Part shown: positions 6,517 through 13,782 of the stretch, one piece after another
Layout of the letters: each line of letters starts with the position of its first letter
How positions within the stretch are numbered: the first letter of the stretch is position 1
Assembly (NCBI GenBank): GCA_003509805.1
Contig: DOMV01000464.1
Location: forward strand, 9,263 to 23,377
Length of the DNA stretch: 14,115 nucleotides
Reading direction: 5' to 3'
Source: Planctomycetaceae bacterium
GTDB taxonomy: Bacteria; Planctomycetota; Planctomycetia; Pirellulales; Thermoguttaceae
Notes under the pieces: generated by a model
Told to the model about the DNA's origin: nothing
The model's database searches: none
The model's input: the letters and a program-made list of their open reading frames with translations, nothing else
Position numbers and translations under genes: made by a program

Positions 6517-8304
6517 TCATCGCAGGCCGGCAGAGCGGGCGTTTTGAAGCGGTTCGACACCCAGGAGTTCCCCGGGAAAACCGCCGCCGAGATCCGTAAG
6601 TTCCCTGATTCGAAGTACCTTGGCCGGCTTCCGGGGATCGGTCGCATCGAGCCAGACTTCCAGCCGGGCCGTGGGACTTTGTTCGTCGAATCGACCGATC
6701 ACCTGGGCCTTGAACACGGAGCCTTGCGTACAAAAATACGGTTCCAGCTTTTTCATCGTCTCGAAGTCGTCGATAATCCCATGCGTGTAGGGCCAAAACG
6801 GATACCGCATTTCAGGGGTGTCGTCCATGAGGGCCGGATCGAGCGTGCGTTCGGCGAGAATTCCTTCGATAATCTCTTCGGTCGGAATATCACTGAGCGT
6901 GCCGGTTCCACCGCCCATCGTACCGCCGCCCATCGTACCGCCGAGCGAATCGGCCGAAACGCCGTCCGGGATTCCTTCGTTCCCTTCTCCTTCGCTCTCC
7001 CCGCCTGCGTTTCCTTCGCTTGCGTCCCCATCGTCCCCGCTTCCATTCGCATTGCCGGTCGTTTCGCTTCGGGAGGCGGACTGCGCGGAATTCGCTGTAT
7101 TCGCCGCGTCGGCGTCTTCCTGCGTCGTGATGAGCAGTTGCAGGACGCCGCGGGGAGCCTGGTTGATATTGATCCGGCCGACCACGGGTTCTTCGCCCAA
7201 CGTCAGCGCGTCGTAAAGGAGGGGCAACACGGAATTCATCGTATCGAAATCCGTTGAAACGATCGGCGAGGTTTTCGCGGCTTCCCCTTCGCCGACACGG
7301 CCGTCGACGAGATCGAGCAATGTTTTCACCTTCTCGTTTTCCTCGCGGTACGCAACGATGAAATCGATCAGTTCCTGGTCGTCGAGCACTTCCGCAAGCG
7401 CCTCGGCCAGGCCGGATGTATCCGACATGTTGATGTCGATCTTGGGTTCCCCCGTCGTCGGGTTGATGTTGGACTCGCGGCTGTCGAGCGTCAGGTAGGC
7501 AATGAGTCCGAGATTGAGCGAGCCGTCCGATCCGCCGTCGTTATCGAGCGTCGATTCGTCCGGTTCGCCGCGATCAAGCACGCCGTTCCGGTTCCAGTCG
7601 ATCCCGTAAAGAAGCGTCGGCGTGATTCCTTTGACGAGCAGGAGTTCGTCGAGCGAATCGGGAATCCCGTTTTTCGTGTAGCAGGGCGGATCGAGGGAAC
7701 CGTAATACTCGTCCTCGGCTCCGTTTTCGCGGGGGTCGGAATCCTCGTCGAGCCAGTCGAGCAGGGAATCGGCGATTTCCCCGGTCATCCCGGGCAGGCG
7801 GAGAAGCAGGTCGCGACCGTACCCGGGCATCTGGGTTTCCAGTTGGGCCAACCAGCGGAGATTGATCTTGGCGGACTCGTCTTCCAAACCGTAACGGATC
7901 GACTCGCCGTACAGGGAACCGTCGTCCGAAAGCCCCGGGGCCACGACGGAGAACCGCCCCAGGTCGCGGTAATCGACGGTCCCCCGGGAGCCGCTTTCAA
8001 GGCCGGTTTGCGAGCCGGACATGGCGATCGTCCCGTCCGTGACGACATACCCGCAAAACAGGTCCTCGTTGTCGTAGAGACCGCCGAGCTCGTAAAGCGT
8101 TTGCGGGTCCTTCATGAGCGTGACCCGCAGGAATTCGACACCGGATTCGGCGAGATGCCGGACCTGTCGTTGCCGGACGGAATAGAGCGCCCCTTTGTTT
8201 TCGGCAAGCATGAGCTTCGAAAACGTGATCGCCGCGAGCGCAAGCAACACGATCACGACCAACACGAGCACCAATACCGTTCCGCGAGGTTTCATGGGAA
8301 TCAT
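6517..8304 (-). CDS. gspK: GspK-like type II secretion/pilus minor pseudopilin with EF-hand loop
   Basis: The start KPRG followed by TVLVLVLVVIVLLALAA is a prepilin-type signal, to be cut after Gly8. Position +5 of the mature protein is Leu, not Glu, as known for GspK, which caps the pseudopilus tip. GspK signatures follow in order: AKINLRWL (145-152), DWLDEDSDPRENGAEDEYY (183-201), and ININQAPRGVLQLL (378-391). Residues 236-247, DWNRNGVLDRGE, match a canonical EF-hand loop (D1, N3, N5, G6, D9, E12), fitting calcium binding known in GspK. At 595 residues it is longer than typical proteobacterial GspK (about 300-330), partly through a Gly/Ser/Asp/Glu-rich linker (about 395-470). Starts at 8304 or 8295 (residue 4) are both possible; neither has a good ribosome site, and the former sits 7 bases after the transketolase stop, suggesting translational coupling. 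No other gsp gene is nearby. Confidence 0.82.
   Translation of the reverse strand: MIPMKPRGTVLVLVLVVIVLLALAAITFSKLMLAENKGALYSVRQRQVRHLAESGVEFLRVTLMKDPQTLYELGGLYDNEDLFCGYVVTDGTIAMSGSQTGLESGSRGTVDYRDLGRFSVVAPGLSDDGSLYGESIRYGLEDESAKINLRWLAQLETQMPGYGRDLLLRLPGMTGEIADSLLDWLDEDSDPRENGAEDEYYGSLDPPCYTKNGIPDSLDELLLVKGITPTLLYGIDWNRNGVLDRGEPDESTLDNDGGSDGSLNLGLIAYLTLDSRESNINPTTGEPKIDINMSDTSGLAEALAEVLDDQELIDFIVAYREENEKVKTLLDLVDGRVGEGEAAKTSPIVSTDFDTMNSVLPLLYDALTLGEEPVVGRININQAPRGVLQLLITTQEDADAANTANSAQSASRSETTGNANGSGDDGDASEGNAGGESEGEGNEGIPDGVSADSLGGTMGGGTMGGGTGTLSDIPTEEIIEGILAERTLDPALMDDTPEMRYPFWPYTHGIIDDFETMKKLEPYFCTQGSVFKAQVIGRFDEQSPTARLEVWLDATDPRKPAKVLRIRELTDLGGGFPGELLGVEPLQNARSAGLR
6911..6940 (-). repeat. 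Perfect 15-base tandem repeat in gspK linker
   Basis: CCGCCCATCGTACCG is present twice back to back (6911-6925 and 6926-6940). On the coding strand it gives the repeated Gly-Gly-Thr-Met-Gly units of the flexible linker. A 15-base unit preserves frame, so copy number could vary without harm. Confidence 0.8.
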
Positions 8305-8311
8305 CCGGCGG

Positions 8312-10369
8312 TCAATTGCCGCTTCCGCCGAGCGTTTTTTTCGCGATTGCGCAAAGGTTTTCGCATGTCAATCCAAAATGTTTCATCAAAACACCGGCGG
8401 GCGCGCTGGCCCCGAAATCGGAAAGACCGAGAAAGGCTCCGCCGCAACCGATGTATTTGCGCCATCCCTGTTCGATTCCCAACTCGACCCCCACCCGGGC
8501 ACGCACCGAGGCGGGCAACACCGACTCGCGGTATTCCCGCGTTTGCCGGTCGAACAATTCCTGGCACGGCATACTGACGACGCGGACTTTCACGCCCTCG
8601 GCGGTCAATTTTTCATGTGCTTCGACGCAGAGCGCGACTTCGGACCCGGTGGCGATCAAAATCAGGTCCGGCTTTCCATCGACCGCGTCGGCGAGGATGT
8701 AGGCGCCTTGGCGGACGCCCCCGGCCGATCCGAATTTCGTCCGGTCGAAGGTCGGCAGGTTTTGCCGGGTCAGCACCAGGCAGGAAGGCGTCGCCGTCTG
8801 CCGCATCGCTTCCTTGTAGGATTCGGCGACCTCGTTGGCATCGGCGGGACGAAAGACGTTCAAATTCGGAATCGCCCGAAGCGAGGCAAGGTGTTCGATC
8901 GGCTGGTGCGTCGGCCCGTCTTCACCGACACCGATCGAGTCATGCGTAAAGATATAAAGGGCGGGCAGTTTCATCAAGGCGGCGAGCCGCATCGAGGGAC
9001 GCATGTAGTCGGCGAAGACGAAGAAGGTCGCACAATAGGCCCGAAGTCCCATGAGGACGAGCCCGTTCGTGATCGCGCCCATGGCGTGTTCGCGAATGCC
9101 GAAGTGCAGGTTCCGGCCCGCATGGGTCGTCGCGCCGAATTCTCCGGCACCGAGGAAAGTCAGGTCCGACTTGTTCGAAGGGGCCAAGTCCGCGCTACCG
9201 CCGAGCATCCAGGGAATGTTTTTCGCGAGTTGATTGAGGACTTTACCGGAAGAAATCCGGCTGGCCATTCCTTTCGGGTCGGCGTTGAAGGTTTCGACCG
9301 CGGAATCCCAGTTGTCCGGCAACCGGCCCTCGATGATCCGGCGCAGTTCATCGCCGAGTTCCGGGTGCGTTTCGACGTATGAATCGTATTGTTCTTTCCA
9401 CATTTTCCGTTCCGCCGCTCCGCGTTTGCCGACCTTGTCGACGAACGTCTCGTAGACATCGGAATCGACCACGAACTTTTTTTCCGGATCGAACCCGTAG
9501 AACTTTTTCGCGCCTTGGATTTCGGCCTCGCCGAGGGGGGCTCCGTGCGCTTCGTGGGATCCCTGCAATTTCGGGGCGCCGTACGCGATCTTGCTCTTAA
9601 CGATAATGAGCGTCGGCTTATCCGTTGTTTCCCTGAACGTGTCGAAGGCCCGCCGCAAGGCGTTCAAGTCGTTGACGTCGGCGACTTTCAGCACGTTCCA
9701 GCCGTAGGCGTTGAAACGTGTTTCGACGTCTTCGCCGAAAGCGAGGCTCGTATCGCCCTCGATCGTAATGCCATTGTCGTCGTAAATCCAGCAAAGATTC
9801 GAAAGTTTCAGGTGGCCGGCCAACGAGGCGGCTTCGGCGGTCACTCCTTCCATCATGCAACCGTCTCCACACAGGGCGTAGACGTTACCGTTGAAAAGCG
9901 GGAAATTGGGCGAATTGTATCGGGCCGCCAGCCATTTCGACCCGATCGCGAATCCGACACTCGTCGCAACGCCTTGGCCGAGCGGGCCGGTCGTCATTTC
10001 CACGCCGCTGACGTGACCGTATTCCGGATGGCCGGCGCATTTGCTGCCAAGTTGGCGAAAGTTTTTGATGTCGTCGAGGGAAACGGCCGGTCGACCGGTC
10101 GGCTTGCCGTCATGATCGCATTCCCCGGTCCCGGTCAGGTGCAGAATCGAGTAGAGCAGCATCGAGGCATGCCCGATCGAAAGAATGAAACGATCACGAC
10201 CGGGCCAATTCGGATCGGCAGGGTCATATTTCATCGTTTCGTTGAACAGCAGGTAGGCGAGCGGGGCCAAGGCCATTGCCGTCCCGGGATGTCCGCTGTT
10301 GGCCTGTTGAACCGCATCCATGGAGAGGGTGCGAATCGTGTCAATCGCTTTCTTTTCGGCAGAATTCAT
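8312..10369 (-). CDS. tkt: Transketolase
   Basis: This thiamine-diphosphate enzyme of the non-oxidative pentose phosphate pathway moves two-carbon ketol units between sugar phosphates in the cytoplasm. The 685-residue length is normal. N-terminal ThDP domain: SGHPG (25-29), His67, the GDG...N cofactor-metal motif (GDGCMMEG at 168-175, with DDN at 197-199) and SHEAHG (271-276). Middle domain: GGSADLAPSN (390-399), GIREHAM (424-430, with catalytic Glu427), and HDSIGVGEDGPTHQP (476-490). The C-terminal domain contains LIATGSEV. The start fits well because LSMDAVQQANSGHPG begins at residue 15, as in E. coli transketolase. The leader before the ATG is pyrimidine-rich (CCCCCTTTTTCTCCC) and has no Shine-Dalgarno site. 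It lies 63 bp after coaX and runs almost directly into gspK. No catalytic residue is missing. Confidence 0.98.
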   Translation of the reverse strand: MNSAEKKAIDTIRTLSMDAVQQANSGHPGTAMALAPLAYLLFNETMKYDPADPNWPGRDRFILSIGHASMLLYSILHLTGTGECDHDGKPTGRPAVSLDDIKNFRQLGSKCAGHPEYGHVSGVEMTTGPLGQGVATSVGFAIGSKWLAARYNSPNFPLFNGNVYALCGDGCMMEGVTAEAASLAGHLKLSNLCWIYDDNGITIEGDTSLAFGEDVETRFNAYGWNVLKVADVNDLNALRRAFDTFRETTDKPTLIIVKSKIAYGAPKLQGSHEAHGAPLGEAEIQGAKKFYGFDPEKKFVVDSDVYETFVDKVGKRGAAERKMWKEQYDSYVETHPELGDELRRIIEGRLPDNWDSAVETFNADPKGMASRISSGKVLNQLAKNIPWMLGGSADLAPSNKSDLTFLGAGEFGATTHAGRNLHFGIREHAMGAITNGLVLMGLRAYCATFFVFADYMRPSMRLAALMKLPALYIFTHDSIGVGEDGPTHQPIEHLASLRAIPNLNVFRPADANEVAESYKEAMRQTATPSCLVLTRQNLPTFDRTKFGSAGGVRQGAYILADAVDGKPDLILIATGSEVALCVEAHEKLTAEGVKVRVVSMPCQELFDRQTREYRESVLPASVRARVGVELGIEQGWRKYIGCGGAFLGLSDFGASAPAGVLMKHFGLTCENLCAIAKKTLGGSGN

Positions 10370-10419
10370 GGGATAGGGAGAAAAAGGGGGACTGGAAAAC
10401 TTCGATCCTCAGCCTGACG

Positions 10420-10447
10420 ATTATATATCAATTCAGCCGCTTCGCAA
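10420..10447 (-). promoter_or_regulatory. Candidate transketolase promoter overlapping the end of coaX
   Basis: On the minus strand a perfect -10 box TATAAT (10425-10420) lies 16 bases after TTGCGA (10447-10442), which matches four of six -35 positions. The -35 lies in the last codons of coaX. Predicted transcription would begin around 10413, giving a leader of about 45 bases before the transketolase ATG. It implies that transketolase can be expressed independently of the folate/CoA genes upstream. Confidence 0.5.
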
Positions 10448-11341
10448 TACCCGTTTCGCGAGGGCGATACCGGAAAGAAGGAGATCGGGAAAACCGGGAT
10501 AATCGAGCATTTCCAGTCCGGCGCGTCGCATTGCTTCCCTGATCGCGGGGGCCGCCCCACCGGCAAGAATGATCGGCAAACGGTCGAGTTGTTCGGCGTT
10601 TTTGACTTGGGAGAGGCAATGGGAGACCGCCCCGATAATCGTTGCCGCAATTCCGGCTTCCATCGCGCGGACCGTGTTTTTTCCCGGAAATCGCGCCGCC
10701 GAGGGATCGACATTGTCAATTCGCGGGAGTCGATCCGTCATGGAATGCAGCGCACGGGAAGCCGTATCGATTCCGGGGAAAATCGCCCCGCCGTGAAAGA
10801 TGCCCGCCGTTGCTTTTCCGATGGTTCCGATTGCTTGCCCGGTTACGTGTTTCGAGGGAGCAATCAAATCGACGGTCACCGCCGTTCCGAGATCGACCGC
10901 CAGAAGCAACGGTTCCGTTTCGGCGGCGTGGCAGGCGGCCAGGGCGACGAGCAATCGATCCATCCCGACCGCATCCGGTTCGTCCACCTCCAGGATCAAC
11001 GGAATATCTTTTCTGTCCAGGAGTTGTATTGTATCGGAAAGCGATTCCGGATCACGGGAGGATACGCCGGTGCCGCGATGGGAACGGATCCGGTCTTTCA
11101 ACGCCCGAAATCGCGTTTTGTTGACGCTCGATACACACCAGCAAACCGGCTTTTCCTCGATCGCATTTTGTCGCAGCCAACGGAATAATCGCGGATGGTC
11201 CGGTTCGTGTTCGTAATGAATCGCTTTCGCCGTCGGGAATGGCCTCGCGAGTTCTTCGGGCCCGAAGAACCCGAATTTCGTTCGGGTGTTGCCGATGTCG
11301 ACGGCGATGAATGCATGTCCCGATGTGTCCATCGTATCCAT
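10433..11341 (-). CDS. coaX: Type III pantothenate kinase
   Basis: CoaX phosphorylates pantothenate with ATP, the first committed step of coenzyme A synthesis; this type needs a monovalent cation and is not inhibited by CoA. Family motifs of the actin-like (ASKHA) fold are present: VDIGNTRTKFG (14-24, phosphate loop), VGMDRLLVALAA (125-136), VDLGTAVTVDLI (149-160) and GGAIFPG (184-190). The length (302) is slightly above the usual 250-270. Two ATGs compete: at 11341 the AGG of the leader abuts the start with no spacing, whereas at 11332 the same AGG is 9 bases upstream, so a 299-residue form starting MDTSGHA is equally or more likely. It lies 130 bp after the cyclo-ligase gene, a spacer that contains tandem repeats. 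Confidence 0.93.
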   Translation of the reverse strand: MDTMDTSGHAFIAVDIGNTRTKFGFFGPEELARPFPTAKAIHYEHEPDHPRLFRWLRQNAIEEKPVCWCVSSVNKTRFRALKDRIRSHRGTGVSSRDPESLSDTIQLLDRKDIPLILEVDEPDAVGMDRLLVALAACHAAETEPLLLAVDLGTAVTVDLIAPSKHVTGQAIGTIGKATAGIFHGGAIFPGIDTASRALHSMTDRLPRIDNVDPSAARFPGKNTVRAMEAGIAATIIGAVSHCLSQVKNAEQLDRLPIILAGGAAPAIREAMRRAGLEMLDYPGFPDLLLSGIALAKRVLRSG

Positions 11342-11359
11342 CCTATGTCACCTATGTCA
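11342..11359. repeat. 9-base tandem repeat at the coaX start
   Basis: CCTATGTCA is repeated exactly twice (11342-11350, 11351-11359), immediately upstream of the first coaX ATG; on the minus strand it reads TGACATAGG twice. Each copy supplies an AGG that could act as a weak ribosome site. Confidence 0.7.
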
Positions 11360-11411
11360 AGCAGAGGAATTGGGCGAAGTCGGTTTTTGGGAGCCGGTCC
11401 TGTCTCGGCAG

Positions 11412-11441
11412 ACACATCTCAGGCAAACACATCTCAGGCAA
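11412..11441. repeat. 15-base tandem repeat in the cyclo-ligase/coaX spacer
   Basis: ACACATCTCAGGCAA occurs as two perfect adjacent copies (11412-11426 and 11427-11441), with a decayed partial copy just before (11403-11411). It lies in non-coding DNA between two minus-strand genes. An inverted repeat GCACCG/CGGTGC (11442-11447, 11463-11468) sits between it and the cyclo-ligase stop. No function is evident. Confidence 0.75.
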
Positions 11442-11471
11442 GCACCGTTCTTTCGGCTGCATCGGTGCCGC

Positions 11472-12134
11472 TCACCGGCTTGCATGATGACAACATACGA
11501 TTCTTTCTTCGGTTACGACAAAATCAACCTGCCGGTCATGTTCTTCGGACGGAACGAAATCGACCAGTTGGCATTCAAATGCCAGCGCGATAAGCGGTAT
11601 CGATTTCGGGATTTGCGAAAGGAATCGATCGTAATACCCTTTTCCACGGCCGAGCCTCATTCCGCGATGATCGAACGCAAGTCCAGGTACAATAATCAAT
11701 TCCAGCGTTTTCAGGTCGATTTGCCGTTCGGCGCGAAGGCGTAATTCCGGCCGGGGTTCGCGAATCCCAAAGGGTTCGACGGCAACCAGCTCGCCGGGCC
11801 CTTCGATTCGCAAGGGATGAATCTCGTTGTTCTCCAGGTAGGGAAGCACCACCGCAACCGGCGGCGTGAATTCGCGAAACAGGTATTCCAGAACGACGAC
11901 CTCGTCCGGCATTTCCGCATATCCCATCCATAGACGGGGCAACGGGTTATCCCGCAAATCCTTCCGCCGTGGCGGATCGCTGCACATCGGCGCGTGACAC
12001 AGTGCCTTTTTCCAGATTGCGGTGCCGGATTCGAGCCTGCCGGAGTTGGCAGCCAGCACCTTTTTCATGCGGGCTCGCAATTCCTGTTTTGCGGCGACGA
12101 TCGAATTTACCTTTTTTTCCGATTCTTCTCTCAT
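11472..12134 (-). CDS. 5-formyltetrahydrofolate cyclo-ligase
   Basis: The enzyme (MTHFS, also called YgfA or Fau) converts 5-formyl-THF to 5,10-methenyl-THF using ATP, returning a storage or inhibitory folate to the one-carbon pool. The family core is clear at 149-169: VPGLAFD followed by GMRLGRGKGYYD, the nucleotide- and folate-binding loop. The N-terminal AAKQELRARM carries the conserved substrate-binding Lys (Lys16), and the C-terminal half ends in the usual LAFECQLVDFVP, D, FVVTEERI pattern. The length of 220 residues is slightly above the usual 180-200 because of an extended N-terminus. Ribosome site AGGT (12144-12141) lies 6 bases before the ATG, supporting this start. It diverges from rpsR. 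Confidence 0.93.
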   Translation of the reverse strand: MREESEKKVNSIVAAKQELRARMKKVLAANSGRLESGTAIWKKALCHAPMCSDPPRRKDLRDNPLPRLWMGYAEMPDEVVVLEYLFREFTPPVAVVLPYLENNEIHPLRIEGPGELVAVEPFGIREPRPELRLRAERQIDLKTLELIIVPGLAFDHRGMRLGRGKGYYDRFLSQIPKSIPLIALAFECQLVDFVPSEEHDRQVDFVVTEERIVCCHHASR

Positions 12135-12157
12135 GTTCGCACCTGAACCGGACTCAA

Positions 12158-12184
12158 ATTACACAAATTTACTTCCCGGTACAA
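12158..12184 (-). promoter_or_regulatory. Weak candidate promoter for the cyclo-ligase gene
   Basis: On the minus strand TGTAAT (12163-12158, five of six -10 matches) follows TTGTAC (12184-12179) by 15 bases, shorter than the ideal 17. The implied leader is about 15-20 bases and would carry the AGGT ribosome site. The surrounding AT-rich patch is conspicuous in this GC-rich sequence. Confidence 0.28.
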
Positions 12185-12195
12185 GCGGTCGCCCC

Positions 12196-12223
12196 TTGAA
12201 ATCGCCCGATTTTTTGCTAAACT
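12196..12223 (+). promoter_or_regulatory. Candidate rpsR promoter with extended -10
   Basis: TTGAAA (12196-12201, five of six -35 matches) is followed after 16 bases by TAAACT (12218-12223), preceded by TGC, an extended -10 element. Transcription would begin near 12230, giving a leader of about 105 bases before rpsR. That is long enough for regulation, but no clear conserved structure was recognised. Confidence 0.42.
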
Positions 12224-12335
12224 GGCTGTTTCGTCTTTTCGTCGATCGTTTGTCGGTCGTTCCGCTCGTTGTGCCGGCGACTGAATCATTCACGTCAATT
12301 GTCCGCCGTCCCTTTCTTCTCAAGAGAGACATTCC

Positions 12336-12617
12336 ATGCCGAGACCAGGATTCAACAAGAGGAAGAAGTTCATCAAGAAACGCGCCAAGGCGAAAGTCCG
12401 CGGCAAGAAAAAGGATCCGCTTGCCGTCGGGGGCGAGCGTCCCCGGCCGATGTTCGTCGATTACAAGGATATCGAATTGCTGAAAAAACTGACCAGCCGG
12501 CAGGGCAAGATCATCAGCCGCCGCAAAACCGGTTGCTCCGCCGTCAGCCAGCACGCCGTCGCCGCCGCGATCAAACGGGCTCGTTTCATGGCCCTCCTGC
12601 CGTATGTCGGCGACTGA
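12336..12617 (+). CDS. rpsR: Small ribosomal subunit protein bS18
   Basis: The 93-residue protein has a basic, disordered N-terminus (GFNKRKKFIKKRAKAKVRGK) and then the bS18 core: VDYKDIELLKKLTSRQGKI (41-59) and AIKRARFMALLPYV (78-91). bS18 binds the 30S platform next to bS6 and 16S rRNA. The signature segment between is unusual: TGCSAVSQHAVAAA, where the common form is TGTxAKxQRxLxxA, so the Lys and Arg of the family signature are Val and His here. The gene is not next to rpsF, ssb or rplI as in many bacteria; argB follows instead. The ribosome site is weak (GAGAG, 8 bases before ATG). The identity is secure. Confidence 0.95.
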   Translation: MPRPGFNKRKKFIKKRAKAKVRGKKKDPLAVGGERPRPMFVDYKDIELLKKLTSRQGKIISRRKTGCSAVSQHAVAAAIKRARFMALLPYVGD

Positions 12618-12690
12618 ACGCCATGTGACTGAACGGCCGCCGTGTTCCACGTGATTGACGTACCGTCTCTCGCAGGTCGGCTTGCGGATG

Positions 12691-12712
12691 GACAACCCCG
12701 GTTTGTCTTTTT
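12691..12712 (+). terminator. Possible intrinsic terminator or attenuator between rpsR and argB
   Basis: GACAA (12691-12695) and TTGTC (12703-12707) form a 5-bp stem around a 7-base loop, followed at once by five T (12708-12712). A second T-rich run (12739-12749) lies further on without a good stem. The short stem makes it weak, but the layout would fit partial termination after rpsR, ahead of argB. Confidence 0.3.
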
Positions 12713-12805
12713 CCGCGCCGATACCATGAGAGGCGGCGTTTTTGTTTTTATGCCGAAGCCGAACCAGGGTGCGGTACCTACGTTGTTTCAGGGGATTGAA
12801 CATAC

Positions 12806-13711
12806 ATGGAACATGCGATCCAGAAGGCGGATGTCCTGATCGAAGCGATGAAATGGATCCGCGAACATCGGGGCAAAATCACCGTCATCAAACTCGGCGG
12901 CAGCGTGATGGAAGACGAGGTCGCGATGACGCACCTGTTGCTCGACGTCGTGTTCATGGAGACCGTCGACATGCAGCCGGTGATCGTCCACGGGGGCGGT
13001 AACGCCATTTCCGCGGCGATGAAAAAAGCCGGGATCGAGCCCCGGTTCGTTCAAGGTCGCCGCTATACGGATGAAGCCTCGTTGGAAATCGTCAAAAAAG
13101 TGCTTGGTGAAACGATTTGCGAGGATCTTGCCGACCAAATCGAGTTTCTCGGCGGCATCGGGCATTCGTTGACCCCGTGTTTCGGCCAGAACATCCTGTT
13201 CGGCAGGAAGTTGACGCTCGACAATGAAAACGGGGAACCTGTCGACATGGGACTGGTGGGTGAGGTGACCCGGGTCGATACGAAACCGATTCTCCGCTGC
13301 TGTCTGCGCGGCGTGATCCCGGTGATTCCCTCGATCGCCGTTCTGGACGACGGGAGCGGTCAATGTTTGAATGTCAATGCCGATACGGCGGCCACTGCCG
13401 TCGCCAAGGCCCTTCATGCGGAAAAATTGGTCTATGTGAGCGAAGTGAACGGCGTTCGCACCGATCCGAACGATCCGGATTCGATGATCGAATCCATCAC
13501 GACGGAGAAAGCGAAGGAAATGCTCGCCTCGGGCGCGATCGTCGGCGGCATGATCCCGAAAATCCAAGCCTGTCTCGACACCTTGGAGCGGGGGGTGAAA
13601 AAAATCCATATCATCAACGGCCGGTTACGGCATTCGTTGTTGCTTGAAATTTTCACCAGCAGCGGCGTCGGAACCGAAATTACCGGTCCCGGAGGAACGC
13701 CGAGCCGGTGA
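12806..13711 (+). CDS. argB: Acetylglutamate kinase
   Basis: ArgB phosphorylates N-acetylglutamate with ATP, the second and usually controlling step of cyclic arginine synthesis. Motifs in order: VIKLGGS (27-33, ATP phosphate contact Lys29), VIVHGGGNAI (59-68), FVQGRRYTDEASLEIV (81-96), LNVNAD (188-193) and GGMIPK (247-252, with Lys252). An amphipathic N-terminal helix (about 3-22) precedes the kinase core, and the C-terminus reads RHSLLLEIFTSSGVGTEI. Both features mark the hexameric, arginine-inhibited class, so feedback by arginine is expected (inference). The FVQGRRYTDEA form is the one I associate with planctomycetes. Ribosome site AGGGG (12790-12794) lies 11 bases upstream of the ATG. 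It is followed by argD after 71 bp. Confidence 0.97.
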   Translation: MEHAIQKADVLIEAMKWIREHRGKITVIKLGGSVMEDEVAMTHLLLDVVFMETVDMQPVIVHGGGNAISAAMKKAGIEPRFVQGRRYTDEASLEIVKKVLGETICEDLADQIEFLGGIGHSLTPCFGQNILFGRKLTLDNENGEPVDMGLVGEVTRVDTKPILRCCLRGVIPVIPSIAVLDDGSGQCLNVNADTAATAVAKALHAEKLVYVSEVNGVRTDPNDPDSMIESITTEKAKEMLASGAIVGGMIPKIQACLDTLERGVKKIHIINGRLRHSLLLEIFTSSGVGTEITGPGGTPSR

Positions 13712-13782
13712 TCGCCGGGCCGTTGATTGAAACTGAAACGGTGTAATGCGACGGCGACTGCGCCTAAACCTGTGAGGATCCC

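Noticed and set aside
8195..10417. Two long plus-strand open frames (395 and 342 codons) opposite transketolase and the start of gspK
   Set aside because: Their translations are rich in Arg, Gly and Pro with no domain, and the opposite strand encodes an unmistakable full-length transketolase. Long antisense frames are expected in GC-rich coding DNA.
11332..11360. Perfect -35-like TTGACA (11360-11355, minus strand) next to the coaX start
   Set aside because: The matching -10 would fall inside the first coaX codons and start transcription downstream of both usable ATGs, so it cannot drive coaX as annotated.
12135..12335. 6S RNA next to the 5-formyl-THF cyclo-ligase gene, as in gammaproteobacteria
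   Set aside because: The gene order and orientation differ, the spacer is only 201 bp and no long bulged hairpin typical of 6S RNA was found.
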